Below are positions 1 to 5,641 of a stretch of DNA of 5,779 nucleotides, one piece after another (position 1 is the stretch's first letter; every line of letters starts with the position of its first letter). A program made the position numbers and the translations under genes. Location: assembly GCA_003695745.1 (NCBI GenBank), contig RFHW01000124.1, positions 1 through 5,779 on the forward strand, given 5' to 3'. The stretch comes from Methanobacteriota archaeon (GTDB lineage: Archaea > Hydrothermarchaeota > Hydrothermarchaeia > Hydrothermarchaeales > SZUA-236). The notes beneath the pieces were generated by a model. The model did no database searches and was not told the DNA's origin. It was given only the letters and a program-made list of their open reading frames with translations.

Positions 1-734
1 CTTGCAGGGCTTGGCGCCACCGGATGGGCGTCGGGGAGCCACACATGCACAGGGAACATGCCTGCCTTTACTCCGAATCCGATGACATAGGCGTAGAATA
101 TGATCTGGGTGATGATGCCCCTGTTCTCAAGGAGCCCGATGCGCGTGAGGTCAAGTGTGCCTGCCTGTATATAGGTCATGACGATGCCGAATAGGAGGAA
201 GAGGCCGCCTGCTATGCCCATGAAGAGGTATTTCTTGCCTGCGTCCATGGCCTCTTTCGTCTCCTCGTGGATGACGAGGACCCAGGAGGCGAGGCTGAGT
301 ATCTCGAAGTTTATGAAGAGGGCGAAGAGGTTCTTTGTGAGGAAGACGCCGAAGGTCGCTCCTGCTGTGAGGAGCCAGAAGGCGTAGAAGCGGTCCCTCG
401 CATGCTCAGGCTTCATATACTCGATAGAGTATACTGTTGCAAGGAACCATGCAAAGGTGGCTGCCGCTGCCACGATGACGCCGAGGGGGTCTGCCATGAA
501 CTCTATTGGCAGAGGAGATGTCTGCTCTGAGAGCAGTACATATGTCAAGACCTTTCCGTCAAGGACAGGCGGGATCATGGCAAGGACAAGGAGAAAGGAT
601 GCAAGGCATGCCAGGACTGCAAGCCAGTTCCTGAGCTTCTCTGAACGCTTCCCCAGTATGTAGGCAGGGGGCGCTGCAAGGGCCGGGATCCATGGGACCA
701 GCGCCGGGAGAATGGAATTTACAGTTGTGACCAC
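1..734 (-). CDS. Complex I / Mrp-type ion-translocating membrane subunit (NuoL/M/N-MrpD family), N-terminal part, cut by the left edge
   Basis: Reading leftward from a GTG at 734 gives 244 open codons with no stop before the window edge, so only the N-terminal half is present. The protein is almost entirely hydrophobic, with about seven probable membrane helices (roughly residues 10-27, 36-56, 83-105, 117-133, 135-157, 169-190, 207-227). Diagnostic features are FINFEILSLASW with the helix-5 glutamate at E144, AGKKYLFMG at 166-173, and GFGVKAGMFPVHVWLPDAH at 219-237. The last carries the broken-helix lysine K223 typical of proton-translocating antiporter-like subunits. The family moves H+ or Na+ across the membrane within NADH/F420H2 dehydrogenases, membrane hydrogenases or Mrp antiporters; which complex this serves cannot be decided here. 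The VYSIEYM and FYAFWLL stretches look more MrpD-like than NuoN-like (inference). GTG 734 is chosen because an in-frame TAG lies directly before it and GAGGGTGG (739-746) is a well-placed ribosome binding site. Confidence 0.9.
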   Translation of the reverse strand, partial: MVTTVNSILPALVPWIPALAAPPAYILGKRSEKLRNWLAVLACLASFLLVLAMIPPVLDGKVLTYVLLSEQTSPLPIEFMADPLGVIVAAAATFAWFLATVYSIEYMKPEHARDRFYAFWLLTAGATFGVFLTKNLFALFINFEILSLASWVLVIHEETKEAMDAGKKYLFMGIAGGLFLLFGIVMTYIQAGTLDLTRIGLLENRGIITQIIFYAYVIGFGVKAGMFPVHVWLPDAHPVAPSPA

Positions 735-759
735 CTAACCACCCTCTATCTCATCAATT

Positions 760-795
760 TTATTATATATAATCGTGAACAATATAAATCTTTCG
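760..795 (-). promoter_or_regulatory. Archaeal promoter (BRE + TATA) for the antiporter-like gene, with a second AT box
   Basis: On the minus strand GAAAGA (794-789) followed by TTTATATT (788-781) matches the archaeal BRE/TATA arrangement. Transcription would start near 759, leaving a leader of about 25 nt that contains the GAGGGTGG ribosome binding site. A second AT box, TTATATATAATA (772-761), lies 9 bp downstream. It would start transcription near 741 and cut into the ribosome binding site, so the first box is preferred. The assignment is by pattern only. Confidence 0.6.
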
Positions 796-847
796 GACAC
801 CTCACAAGGATTTTTTCTTAACCCTTCAGGCGCTCCTTAACCCCCTT

Positions 848-1567
848 TTATTTGAAGATATACCCTGTCTTGGCAGACCACAAAAGCAGGTCAAGCTCGG
901 CGAGAGGTATTTGAAGGCGCAAGGAGAATGCAGCTGCCATGGATTCGACACGGCGGTAATCCCCTTCAGACCTGATAGACCCCTCAGCAGCCCCGAGAAC
1001 ACCCAGCTCGGCAAGACACCGTATAACATGTCTGTCGATGATCGCCAGACCATCGCCATAGCCGATGTTCCTCAGGAAGTGGCTTGTCTCTTTCAGTCCC
1101 ACGCCCACGCCGCGCATCCTCTCCCGCAGCCAGTCCCTGAAATCCACAGGGCTCTGAAAACAGCCGGCCTCACGGAGCAGGGCGTCGAGCGGCTCCTCTC
1201 CGCAGGGCCCGAACCTCCGCCACGCCTCTAATATGTGCCGGGTCTTGGTCCTCCAGAAACGTGTCCTCTGCAGGGCAACCTCAAGCTCACCCCTCCGGGT
1301 CACCGGCTCAAGGAGCACACCCCGGCCTGCAAGATCGGCCACGATCCTGTCGCATACGAGCCCCTTTGACTGTGGCGTGAGGATGCAGTAGCATAGCTCG
1401 TAAAAAAGCCGTGTGGCAGAGGCCTTCTTCAGCGCTGCGAACTCCTCAAGCCGTCTTTTGACAGCGTTCCTGTGCTCCAGACGATGACGGAGCAGCTCCT
1501 CTCTGGTGAGCACAGAGAGCCTTCCCGTGGGCAGAGGTTTTGTGGGCCTGTAAAGCTCAAGGTCCAT
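848..1567 (-). CDS. ogg: N-glycosylase/DNA lyase, archaeal Ogg2-type (8-oxoguanine repair)
   Basis: A 239-residue HhH-GPD DNA glycosylase. Ogg2 enzymes flip 8-oxoguanine out of DNA, cut the glycosidic bond and nick the strand by beta-elimination, starting base excision repair. Visible here are the helix-hairpin-helix at about 150-165 (MRGVGVGLKETSHFLRN) with the catalytic lysine K159, the catalytic aspartate D178 in AIIDRHVIRCL, and a C-terminus of KTGYIFK. Ending on a lysine is a known Ogg2 feature, because the terminal residue contacts the damaged base. The helix near 53-76 (LFYELCYCILTPQSKG) matches the family's first helical domain. At 239 residues it is somewhat longer than the roughly 207-residue Methanocaldococcus enzyme, mostly at the N-terminus. 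The ATG at 1567 is preferred over a GTG at 1576 because AGGTGG (1578-1573) sits 5 bases ahead of it and overlaps the GTG. The gene is divergent from gltX and upstream of, but probably not cotranscribed with, the antiporter-like gene. Confidence 0.93.
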   Translation of the reverse strand: MDLELYRPTKPLPTGRLSVLTREELLRHRLEHRNAVKRRLEEFAALKKASATRLFYELCYCILTPQSKGLVCDRIVADLAGRGVLLEPVTRRGELEVALQRTRFWRTKTRHILEAWRRFGPCGEEPLDALLREAGCFQSPVDFRDWLRERMRGVGVGLKETSHFLRNIGYGDGLAIIDRHVIRCLAELGVLGAAEGSIRSEGDYRRVESMAAAFSLRLQIPLAELDLLLWSAKTGYIFK

Positions 1568-1581
1568 GGCAGCCACCTAAA

Positions 1582-1590
1582 GACTTAATA
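1582..1590 (+). promoter_or_regulatory. Probable TATA box of gltX
   Basis: GACTTAATA lies about 30 bases ahead of the chosen gltX ATG at 1617, the only AT-rich run on this side of the 49-bp divergent spacer. A start 25-27 bases downstream would fall at or just before the ATG, giving a leaderless or near-leaderless mRNA. This fits the lack of a well-spaced ribosome binding site: the GGTG at 1598-1601 is 15 bases away. Pattern-based. Confidence 0.4.
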
Positions 1591-1616
1591 CCGAGCAGGT
1601 GCATTGGACAACCATT

Positions 1617-3281
1617 ATGCGGGAAGCCATATATAACCACGCCCTTCGAAACGCCCTTCAACATGGAAAGGCCGATGCAAAGGCCGTTCTCTCAAAGATC
1701 CTGGCAGAGCGCCCTGAGCTCCGCCCGAAGGCAAGGGACGTGTTGAAGGAGGTTGAGGAGGTTGTAGAGGAGGTGAACCGCCTCTCTCCAGAGGAGATCA
1801 GGGAGCGTGGCGCTGCGTTTCCAAGGGAGAGGGCTGCTAAAAAGGAGAAGACCCTGGAAGACCTGCCCCTGTCAGAGAGGGGCGCGGTGAAGCTGAGGTT
1901 CGCCCCAAACCCATCAGGCCCCCTGCATCTGGGGCATGCGCGGGCCGCGGTGCTGAACGACGAATATGCAAAGAGATATGAGGGGGACTTGATCCTTCGC
2001 TTTGAGGACACGGACCCGAGGAGGGTGGACCCGGAGGCCTATGAGATGATAAGGGAGGACCTCAGATGGCTGGATGTGGATTGGAGCGAGGAGGTCCTGC
2101 AGTCCAGCCGGTTTGACCTATACTATAGATATGCAGATGAGCTTTTAGGGATGGGCGCAGCCTATGTGTGCACATGCCCGCCTGAGAGCTTCAAAAGACA
2201 TAGGGATGCCGGGAAGGGTTGCCCATGCAGAGACAAAAAAACTGGGCACGAGGAATTTGAGAAGATGTTCAATGAATACAGGGAGGGAGAGGCCGTGCTC
2301 CGCCTCAAGACCGACCTGAGCCACAGGAATCTTTCCATGCGAGACTTCCCGATCATGCGGATAGTGGAGCGGCCCCATCCCATCGCCGGCGACAGACGAG
2401 TCTATCCCCTGATGAACCTTTCAGTTGCAGTGGACGACCACGAGCTGGGGCTGACCCATGTGCTGCGAGGGAAAGACCACATCCTGAACACCCATAAACA
2501 GACCTTCATATTCGACCTCTTTGGATGGGAGAAGCCACAGTACATCCACTACGGGCTCCTCAAGATCGAAGGCGTCATGCTCAGCACATCTGAGACAGGA
2601 CAGGGGATAAAAGACGGACGATATACCGGCTGGGACGATGTGAGGCTCGGCACACTGGCAGCCCTGAGGAGACGAGGGATACAGGCCGATGCCGTGAGAC
2701 GGACCATGGTTGAAGTAGGCGCCAAGCCAACTGACATATCCTTCAGCTGGAAGAACCTCTATGCCATGAACAAGGAGCTTATCGACCCCCATGCCAAAAG
2801 ATACTCCTTCGTAGAGTCGCCAAAGACGCTGACGATAAGAGGCTGTCCTGAAAAGGTGGTGAAGAACCCCCTGCACCCGGTCTCTGACATGGGTTTCCGT
2901 GAGATCAGGCTGCCAGAGGGCGAGGTGCGCCTCCTCATAGGCAAGGAGGACTTCTCAGCCCGCGCAGAGGGTGATGTGATCAGGCTCATGGGCGCCTACA
3001 ATGTGAGGATCAGCTCAAAAGACCAGAGTGGGATGGAAGGGGTCTTTCACAGCATGGAGCTTGAAGAGGCCAGGAGGATGAAGGCGCCCCTTATCAACTG
3101 GGTCGTGGCAGGCGAGGATGTGCCGGTGAAGGTGCTCTCACCGGAGGGCGAGAGGCATGGAGCCGCTGAAAAGGCGCTTCTCCACGCCGGGAAAGATGAG
3201 GTGGTGCAGTTCGAGAGATATGGCTTTGTGAGGATTGAGGACAAGAACGGCGCTGTGGTGGCTGTCTTTGCCCACAGATAG
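1617..3281 (+). CDS. gltX: Glutamyl-tRNA synthetase, archaeal type (probably non-discriminating)
   Basis: A 554-residue class I synthetase that attaches glutamate to tRNA-Glu. In archaea it also misacylates tRNA-Gln for later amidation by GatDE. An N-terminal helical extension (1-90) precedes the catalytic core. The HIGH signature is PNPSGPLHLGHARA (97-110), followed by FEDTDP (129-134). A cysteine cluster C185, C187, C202, C204 (YVCTCPPE ... GCPC) is the expected zinc site. LRGKDHILNTHKQ (283-295) and the KMSKS-equivalent MLSTS (321-325) complete the active site. GWDDVRLGTLAALRRRGI (338-355) and the beta-rich C-terminal half are the GlnRS-like anticodon domain that separates archaeal from bacterial GluRS. 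The residue after MLSTS is E326, where a lysine is often found. Length is normal for the family. A GTG at 1599 would add 6 residues; ATG 1617 is favoured because the protein then begins like its relatives and fits a leaderless promoter. Confidence 0.97.
   Translation: MREAIYNHALRNALQHGKADAKAVLSKILAERPELRPKARDVLKEVEEVVEEVNRLSPEEIRERGAAFPRERAAKKEKTLEDLPLSERGAVKLRFAPNPSGPLHLGHARAAVLNDEYAKRYEGDLILRFEDTDPRRVDPEAYEMIREDLRWLDVDWSEEVLQSSRFDLYYRYADELLGMGAAYVCTCPPESFKRHRDAGKGCPCRDKKTGHEEFEKMFNEYREGEAVLRLKTDLSHRNLSMRDFPIMRIVERPHPIAGDRRVYPLMNLSVAVDDHELGLTHVLRGKDHILNTHKQTFIFDLFGWEKPQYIHYGLLKIEGVMLSTSETGQGIKDGRYTGWDDVRLGTLAALRRRGIQADAVRRTMVEVGAKPTDISFSWKNLYAMNKELIDPHAKRYSFVESPKTLTIRGCPEKVVKNPLHPVSDMGFREIRLPEGEVRLLIGKEDFSARAEGDVIRLMGAYNVRISSKDQSGMEGVFHSMELEEARRMKAPLINWVVAGEDVPVKVLSPEGERHGAAEKALLHAGKDEVVQFERYGFVRIEDKNGAVVAVFAHR
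1629..1636 (-). promoter_or_regulatory. Probable TATA box of the glycosylase gene, inside the 5' end of gltX
   Basis: On the minus strand TTATATAT (1636-1629, within GGTTATATATGG) is the best TATA match upstream of the glycosylase. It predicts a start near 1606 and a leader of about 38 bases carrying the AGGTGG ribosome binding site. It lies within the Ile-Tyr-Asn codons of gltX, so the two divergent promoters would overlap. A weaker alternative is CATAATGG at 1619-1612. Confidence 0.4.
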
Positions 3282-3284
3282 CAT

Positions 3285-3803
3285 CTAGACGAAGGCCTCC
3301 TGCCTCCCCTCCTCCTTCCGCTCCAGCCTGCTCTTCGCCTCGTTCAATAGAAAGTCGATCACCTTCCGGGCCTCTGTCAGCCTCTGCCGCTCGGCTAAGA
3401 GCTCGTTGTAAATCCTCTCTATCTCACCGGTCTTCCCATCGCAGAGGGCGCCGCTCAGACCCATGGCAAGCTCCTTGAGCCTGGGGAACTCCTCCAGGAT
3501 CCGCTCATCCATCTCAGGTGAGTGAAGCTTCACATCAAAGAAGTTGGAGAGAAGGTTCACCTCGATGACGAAGTTCTGGGTCACATTGAAATACTTCCGT
3601 GGCCTGCCCTTCTCCACCTTCTCAAAATGAGGCTCAAGAAGACCGGCCGACCGCATGATCTCCAGATGCTCGATGATCGCCTTCTGCCCGATATTCAGCT
3701 CCTCAGATATCTGGCTCACATAGCAGCGGCGCTCCGTGAGCATCTGCAATATCTCACGGCGGGTCTCATTCCCAAGTATATCCAGGAGTTGCTCTATATC
3801 CAT
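3285..3803 (-). CDS. ArsR-like winged helix-turn-helix transcriptional regulator
   Basis: A 172-residue DNA-binding protein. The N-terminal third is an ArsR-type winged helix: DILGNETRREILQML (8-22) is the classic opening helix, CYVSQISEELNIGQKAIIEHLEIMRSAGLL (27-56) covers the helix-turn-helix with the recognition helix near 40-52, and the wing is EKVEKGRPRKYFNV (61-74). The domain is followed by FVIEVNLLSNFFDVKL (78-93) and a long charged C-terminal helix region (98-168), probably for dimerisation. This architecture recurs in archaeal ArsR-family regulators. No clustered cysteine metal site is evident: C27 and C121 are isolated, so metal sensing is not supported. The ATG at 3803 is chosen over one at 3830 because AGGAG (3814-3810) precedes it at good spacing. 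Its stop codon is 3 bp from that of convergent gltX. Target genes are unknown. Confidence 0.88.
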   Translation of the reverse strand: MDIEQLLDILGNETRREILQMLTERRCYVSQISEELNIGQKAIIEHLEIMRSAGLLEPHFEKVEKGRPRKYFNVTQNFVIEVNLLSNFFDVKLHSPEMDERILEEFPRLKELAMGLSGALCDGKTGEIERIYNELLAERQRLTEARKVIDFLLNEAKSRLERKEEGRQEAFV

Positions 3804-3836
3804 ACGCGCTCCTAACCTATGGAGGCTCATTTAACG

Positions 3837-3866
3837 TGTTCAAACATTTAAAACTATCCATTATAA
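3837..3866 (-). promoter_or_regulatory. Promoter region of the ArsR-like gene with a possible operator dyad
   Basis: Two AT boxes precede the regulator on the minus strand: TTTTAAAT (3854-3847), predicting a start near 3824, and TTATAA (3866-3861), predicting a start near 3837. Either gives a short leader that includes the AGGAG ribosome binding site. TGTTCAAACA (3837-3846) is a small dyad, TGTT-CA-AACA, with imperfect AT-rich extensions on both sides, directly between the boxes and the gene. That is a plausible place for autoregulatory binding, but the arms are short. Confidence 0.35.
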
Positions 3867-3886
3867 TTGTCCGCAAAAGCGCGGCC

Positions 3887-3900
3887 GGAAAAATAAACGG
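3887..3900 (-). terminator. Probable terminator of the tRNA-Gln transcript (U-rich run)
   Basis: On the minus strand, about 70 bases past the 3' end of tRNA-Gln, the sequence reads CCGTTTATTTTTCC. The T-rich run is the first good oligo-T stretch downstream of the tRNA and resembles intrinsic termination sites of euryarchaea. Two hairpins lie between it and the tRNA. It is also the last such stretch before the regulator's promoter. Confidence 0.4.
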
Positions 3901-3905
3901 AGCAG

Positions 3906-3963
3906 TTAGCCAAAGGCTAAATGCGGGTTTAGGGGGTGCGCAAGACCCCTTTACACAAAGGGG
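3906..3963 (-). other. Inverted repeats in the tRNA-Gln 3' trailer
   Basis: Two perfect hairpins lie between the tRNA and the oligo-T run. CCCCTTT (3946-3952) pairs with AAAGGGG (3957-3963) across a 4-base loop, 7 bp in all. TTAGCC (3906-3911) pairs with GGCTAA (3915-3920) across a 3-base loop. AGGGG (3931-3935) can also pair with CCCCT (3946-3950), which would exclude the first hairpin. No known RNA family is recognised; a structured trailer processed by tRNase Z, or an independent small RNA, is possible. Confidence 0.45.
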
Positions 3964-3970
3964 GATTGCA

Positions 3971-4043
3971 TAGCCCGGACAGGATTCGAACCTGTGTCGC
4001 GGGATCCAGAGTCCCGCATGATTGACCGCTACACTACCGGGCT
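3971..4043 (-). tRNA. tRNA-Gln, anticodon CUG
   Basis: A 73-base cloverleaf on the minus strand. The acceptor stem is AGCCCGG/CCGGGCT, a full 7 bp with an A1-U72 first pair and discriminator A73. The D-arm has a 3-bp stem with a G-U pair and carries A14, G15 and the G18-G19 pair. The anticodon stem CGGGA/TCCCG holds loop CTCTGGA, with U33 and anticodon CUG reading CAG codons. The variable region has 4 bases, and the T-arm is ACAGG-TTCGAAT-CCTGT. There is no intron and no encoded CCA, as expected for an archaeal gene whose end is added by CCA transferase. In archaea without GlnRS this tRNA is first charged with glutamate by the GltX enzyme encoded nearby. Confidence 0.96.
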
Positions 4044-4079
4044 GCTTTCCGTCTTTTGAGGTGTGTTATAGGGGGGTGG

Positions 4080-4096
4080 TATAAAAATCCTTTCTT
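4080..4096 (-). promoter_or_regulatory. Probable BRE/TATA of tRNA-Gln
   Basis: On the minus strand GAAAGGA followed by TTTTTATA (4087-4080) resembles a BRE/TATA pair. It predicts a start near 4057 and a leader of about 14 bases to be removed by RNase P. The same bases read TATAAAAA on the plus strand, toward the coiled-coil genes, so the box could serve both directions. A second weak box (TATAAC, 4070-4065) is closer to the tRNA. Confidence 0.45.
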
Positions 4097-4113
4097 CCAA
4101 TGGGGGGACAAGG

Positions 4114-4121
4114 TTTATCTA
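4114..4121 (+). promoter_or_regulatory. Possible TATA box of the coiled-coil gene pair
   Basis: TTTATCTA is centred about 28 bases ahead of the ATG at 4146, the spacing expected for a leaderless archaeal transcript. This agrees with the absence of a recognisable ribosome binding site before that ATG. The plus-strand TATAAAAA at 4080-4087 is an alternative that would leave a leader of about 35 bases. Confidence 0.35.
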
Positions 4122-4145
4122 TTATTGAAGCAGTCACCATTATCT

Positions 4146-4892
4146 ATGGCCGGGCTGTTTGAGACTGTGTCTGCCTCTCTTGGCATGCCCTTTTTCCTCT
4201 TTGAGGTGGTGTTCACAGCCCTGTTTGTTTTCTTGCTGCTTCTTTTGCTTGTGCTTTTCCTTATACTGAGACGGCGGACTGGGACGCTTGTCCGTGTGAG
4301 GGGTGAGCTGGAGGAGCTTGTTAAAAGGAGGAATGAGGCGGAGAAGAGGCTGAGGGCGGCGGAGGCTGAGCGCGCGAATCTGGTGAGACAGCATGAGGAG
4401 GCGCTGGCAAGGCTGAAGCAGGAGAAGGATGCTCTTCTAGCCAAGGAGGAGGAGATCAAAAAGAGCGCAGCCGCTTTCCAGACTGATCTGGCCAAGATGT
4501 CTGCCATGGAGGAGGAGATGAGGATCTATCGTGTTAAGCTTGGTGAGCTTAACAGGGAGAAGGAGGAGCTGATGGCCCGGTTTGAATCAGAGAAAAAGGC
4601 CTCTGTCGAAAGAGAGAAGAAGGCCCGGGCAGAGCTTGAGAAGGAGATTGAGGCCCTGAAGAAGAGGATCGCCGCTATGGAGAGGGATTTTGAGATTGAG
4701 ATGGAGAAGAGGGAGGAGGCCCATAAAAAACGTGTAGATGAGATAAAGTCCTCCACCAAGGAGGCTATGGTGAAGCTCAGGAAGGAGAAGGACAGGGCCA
4801 TATCTGATTTGAAGGCAGAGAATGAGAGGCTGAAAAAAGAGGTGGAGAGGCTCAAAGATGATATCCGGGTCCTTGAGATCGAGAAGCTGTAG
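4146..4892 (+). CDS. Membrane-anchored coiled-coil protein, first of a tandem pair; function unknown
   Basis: A 248-residue protein I do not recognise as a named family. After a short N-terminus (MAGLFETVSASLG) comes a very hydrophobic helix at about 15-41 with six consecutive leucines, closed by RRR (42-44). By the positive-inside rule this puts the C-terminal part in the cytoplasm. Residues about 48-248 are almost entirely E/K/R/A/L with heptad-like spacing, a long parallel-type coiled coil that would be about 30 nm if continuous. There is no catalytic motif, cysteine or nucleotide-binding loop. YRVKLGELNREKEELMA (128-144) and KEAMVKLRKEK with KAENERLKKEVERLK (205-237) recur in the next gene. 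ATG 4146 is preferred over a TTG at 4056, whose extra 30 residues would translate the promoter region. Most likely it is a structural, tethering or filament-forming protein (inference). Confidence 0.85.
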   Translation: MAGLFETVSASLGMPFFLFEVVFTALFVFLLLLLLVLFLILRRRTGTLVRVRGELEELVKRRNEAEKRLRAAEAERANLVRQHEEALARLKQEKDALLAKEEEIKKSAAAFQTDLAKMSAMEEEMRIYRVKLGELNREKEELMARFESEKKASVEREKKARAELEKEIEALKKRIAAMERDFEIEMEKREEAHKKRVDEIKSSTKEAMVKLRKEKDRAISDLKAENERLKKEVERLKDDIRVLEIEKL

Positions 4893-4904
4893 GTGTGGTT
4901 GGCT

Positions 4905-5579
4905 ATGGCAGGTTTGGTCGATGGTGTTTTGAAGGGTGTTGGCTCGCCGCAGTATGTGATTGTGGCGGCTGCGGTTTTCCTTCTGGCCGTCCTTGGGTTT
5001 ACAGGGCTTTCAAGGAGGAAAGGTAAGAGGAGCCGCGCCTCTCCTGAGAGGGAGGATGGCGCCCGGTCTGATGAGGAGAAGGTTGCCATGGCCGCAAGGA
5101 TCGAGGAGCTTGAGAAGGCCAACAGCGATCTGCGGGAGCGCCTTCGAAGCCTGGAGATGGAGTATCTTGAGAAGCAGGAGCGGATAGCGAGGGAGGAGGG
5201 TGAGGTGGGCTCAAAGGCCAGGGAGCTTGAGGAGGGTTTGAAGGAGGTCTATGCCCTGAAGGAGATGCTCGATGAATACCGGGTGATGGTGGGGACCCTG
5301 AAGAAGGAGAAGGCCGTGCTTGAGGCGAAGGTGGCTGAGCTCACTGCGATCGTGAAGGAGGGCAAGAAGAAGCTGGAGGAGAGCGTTGCGGCTGAGGCCC
5401 GGAGGATGGAGGAGGAGAAGGAGGAGATAAAGGAGAAGGCAAAGGAGATGGTGCTCGCCTATAAAAAGGAGACCAGCGCCCGCATAGCCGCTCTTGAAGA
5501 GGAGAACAAGGCCCTCAAAGAGAAGCTTGAGAAGATGAGGGAGCAGTACGGGGCGTGGGAGGCGATAGAGGGGCTTTAG
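4905..5579 (+). CDS. Membrane-anchored coiled-coil protein, second of a tandem pair; function unknown
   Basis: A 224-residue relative of the preceding protein. It starts with the same MAGL, has one membrane helix at about 17-35 (YVIVAAAVFLLAVLGFTGL), and then a basic stop-transfer cluster RRKGKRSR (37-44), predicting a cytoplasmic C-terminus. A loop rich in Ser, Pro and charged residues (45-58) leads into a coiled coil (about 60-216). EYRVMVGTLKKEKAVLEAK (124-142) and KEMVLAYKKE with EEENKALKEKLEKM (180-211) correspond to blocks in the upstream protein. The two blocks are 55 residues apart here against 77 there. ATG 4905 is chosen over a GTG at 4893 because AGGTG (4891-4895) lies 9 bases ahead of it. 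That site overlaps the upstream stop codon, so the genes are probably cotranscribed and translationally coupled. The protein ends YGAWEAIEGL, less charged than the rest. Function is not inferred beyond a structural or tethering role. Confidence 0.85.
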   Translation: MAGLVDGVLKGVGSPQYVIVAAAVFLLAVLGFTGLSRRKGKRSRASPEREDGARSDEEKVAMAARIEELEKANSDLRERLRSLEMEYLEKQERIAREEGEVGSKARELEEGLKEVYALKEMLDEYRVMVGTLKKEKAVLEAKVAELTAIVKEGKKKLEESVAAEARRMEEEKEEIKEKAKEMVLAYKKETSARIAALEEENKALKEKLEKMREQYGAWEAIEGL

Positions 5580-5641
5580 GGGGACCCTGCTATGGAAGGT
5601 GGTCATGCGCCGTCTTTTGACTCTGTGAGCGAGGCTTAACT

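Noticed and set aside
178..663. Plus-strand open frames in the left 0.7 kb
   Set aside because: They are antisense to the clear antiporter-like gene, whose conserved motifs are continuous over the whole stretch.
1599..1616. GTG start of gltX at 1599
   Set aside because: It adds six residues not expected at the family N-terminus and has no ribosome binding site. ATG 1617 fits the TATA spacing better.
4056..4145. Upstream extension of the first coiled-coil gene to a TTG at 4056
   Set aside because: The added 30 residues would translate the TATA region shared with tRNA-Gln, with no ribosome binding site. MAGL at 4146 matches the start of the second paralogue.
4115..5606. Long minus-strand open frames opposite the coiled-coil genes (4115-4507, 4526-5122, 5211-5606)
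   Set aside because: Purine-rich GAG/AAG/AGG codons leave few stops on the opposite strand. The translations are low-complexity Ser/Leu/Phe shadows without domains or start signals.
4049..5620. An 11-base direct repeat CCGTCTTTTGA flanking the coiled-coil pair (4049-4059 and 5610-5620), near a tRNA
   Set aside because: I considered att sites of an integrated element. A few 11-base matches are expected by chance in a window this size, the repeat lies at the tRNA 5' side rather than the 3' end, and no integrase or transposase is present.
5592..5639. A 15-codon open frame, MEGGHAPSFDSVSEA
   Set aside because: It faintly resembles the N-terminus MAGLFETVSAS and could be a remnant of a third copy. 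It is too short, lacks a convincing ribosome binding site and is not followed by coiled-coil sequence in any frame.
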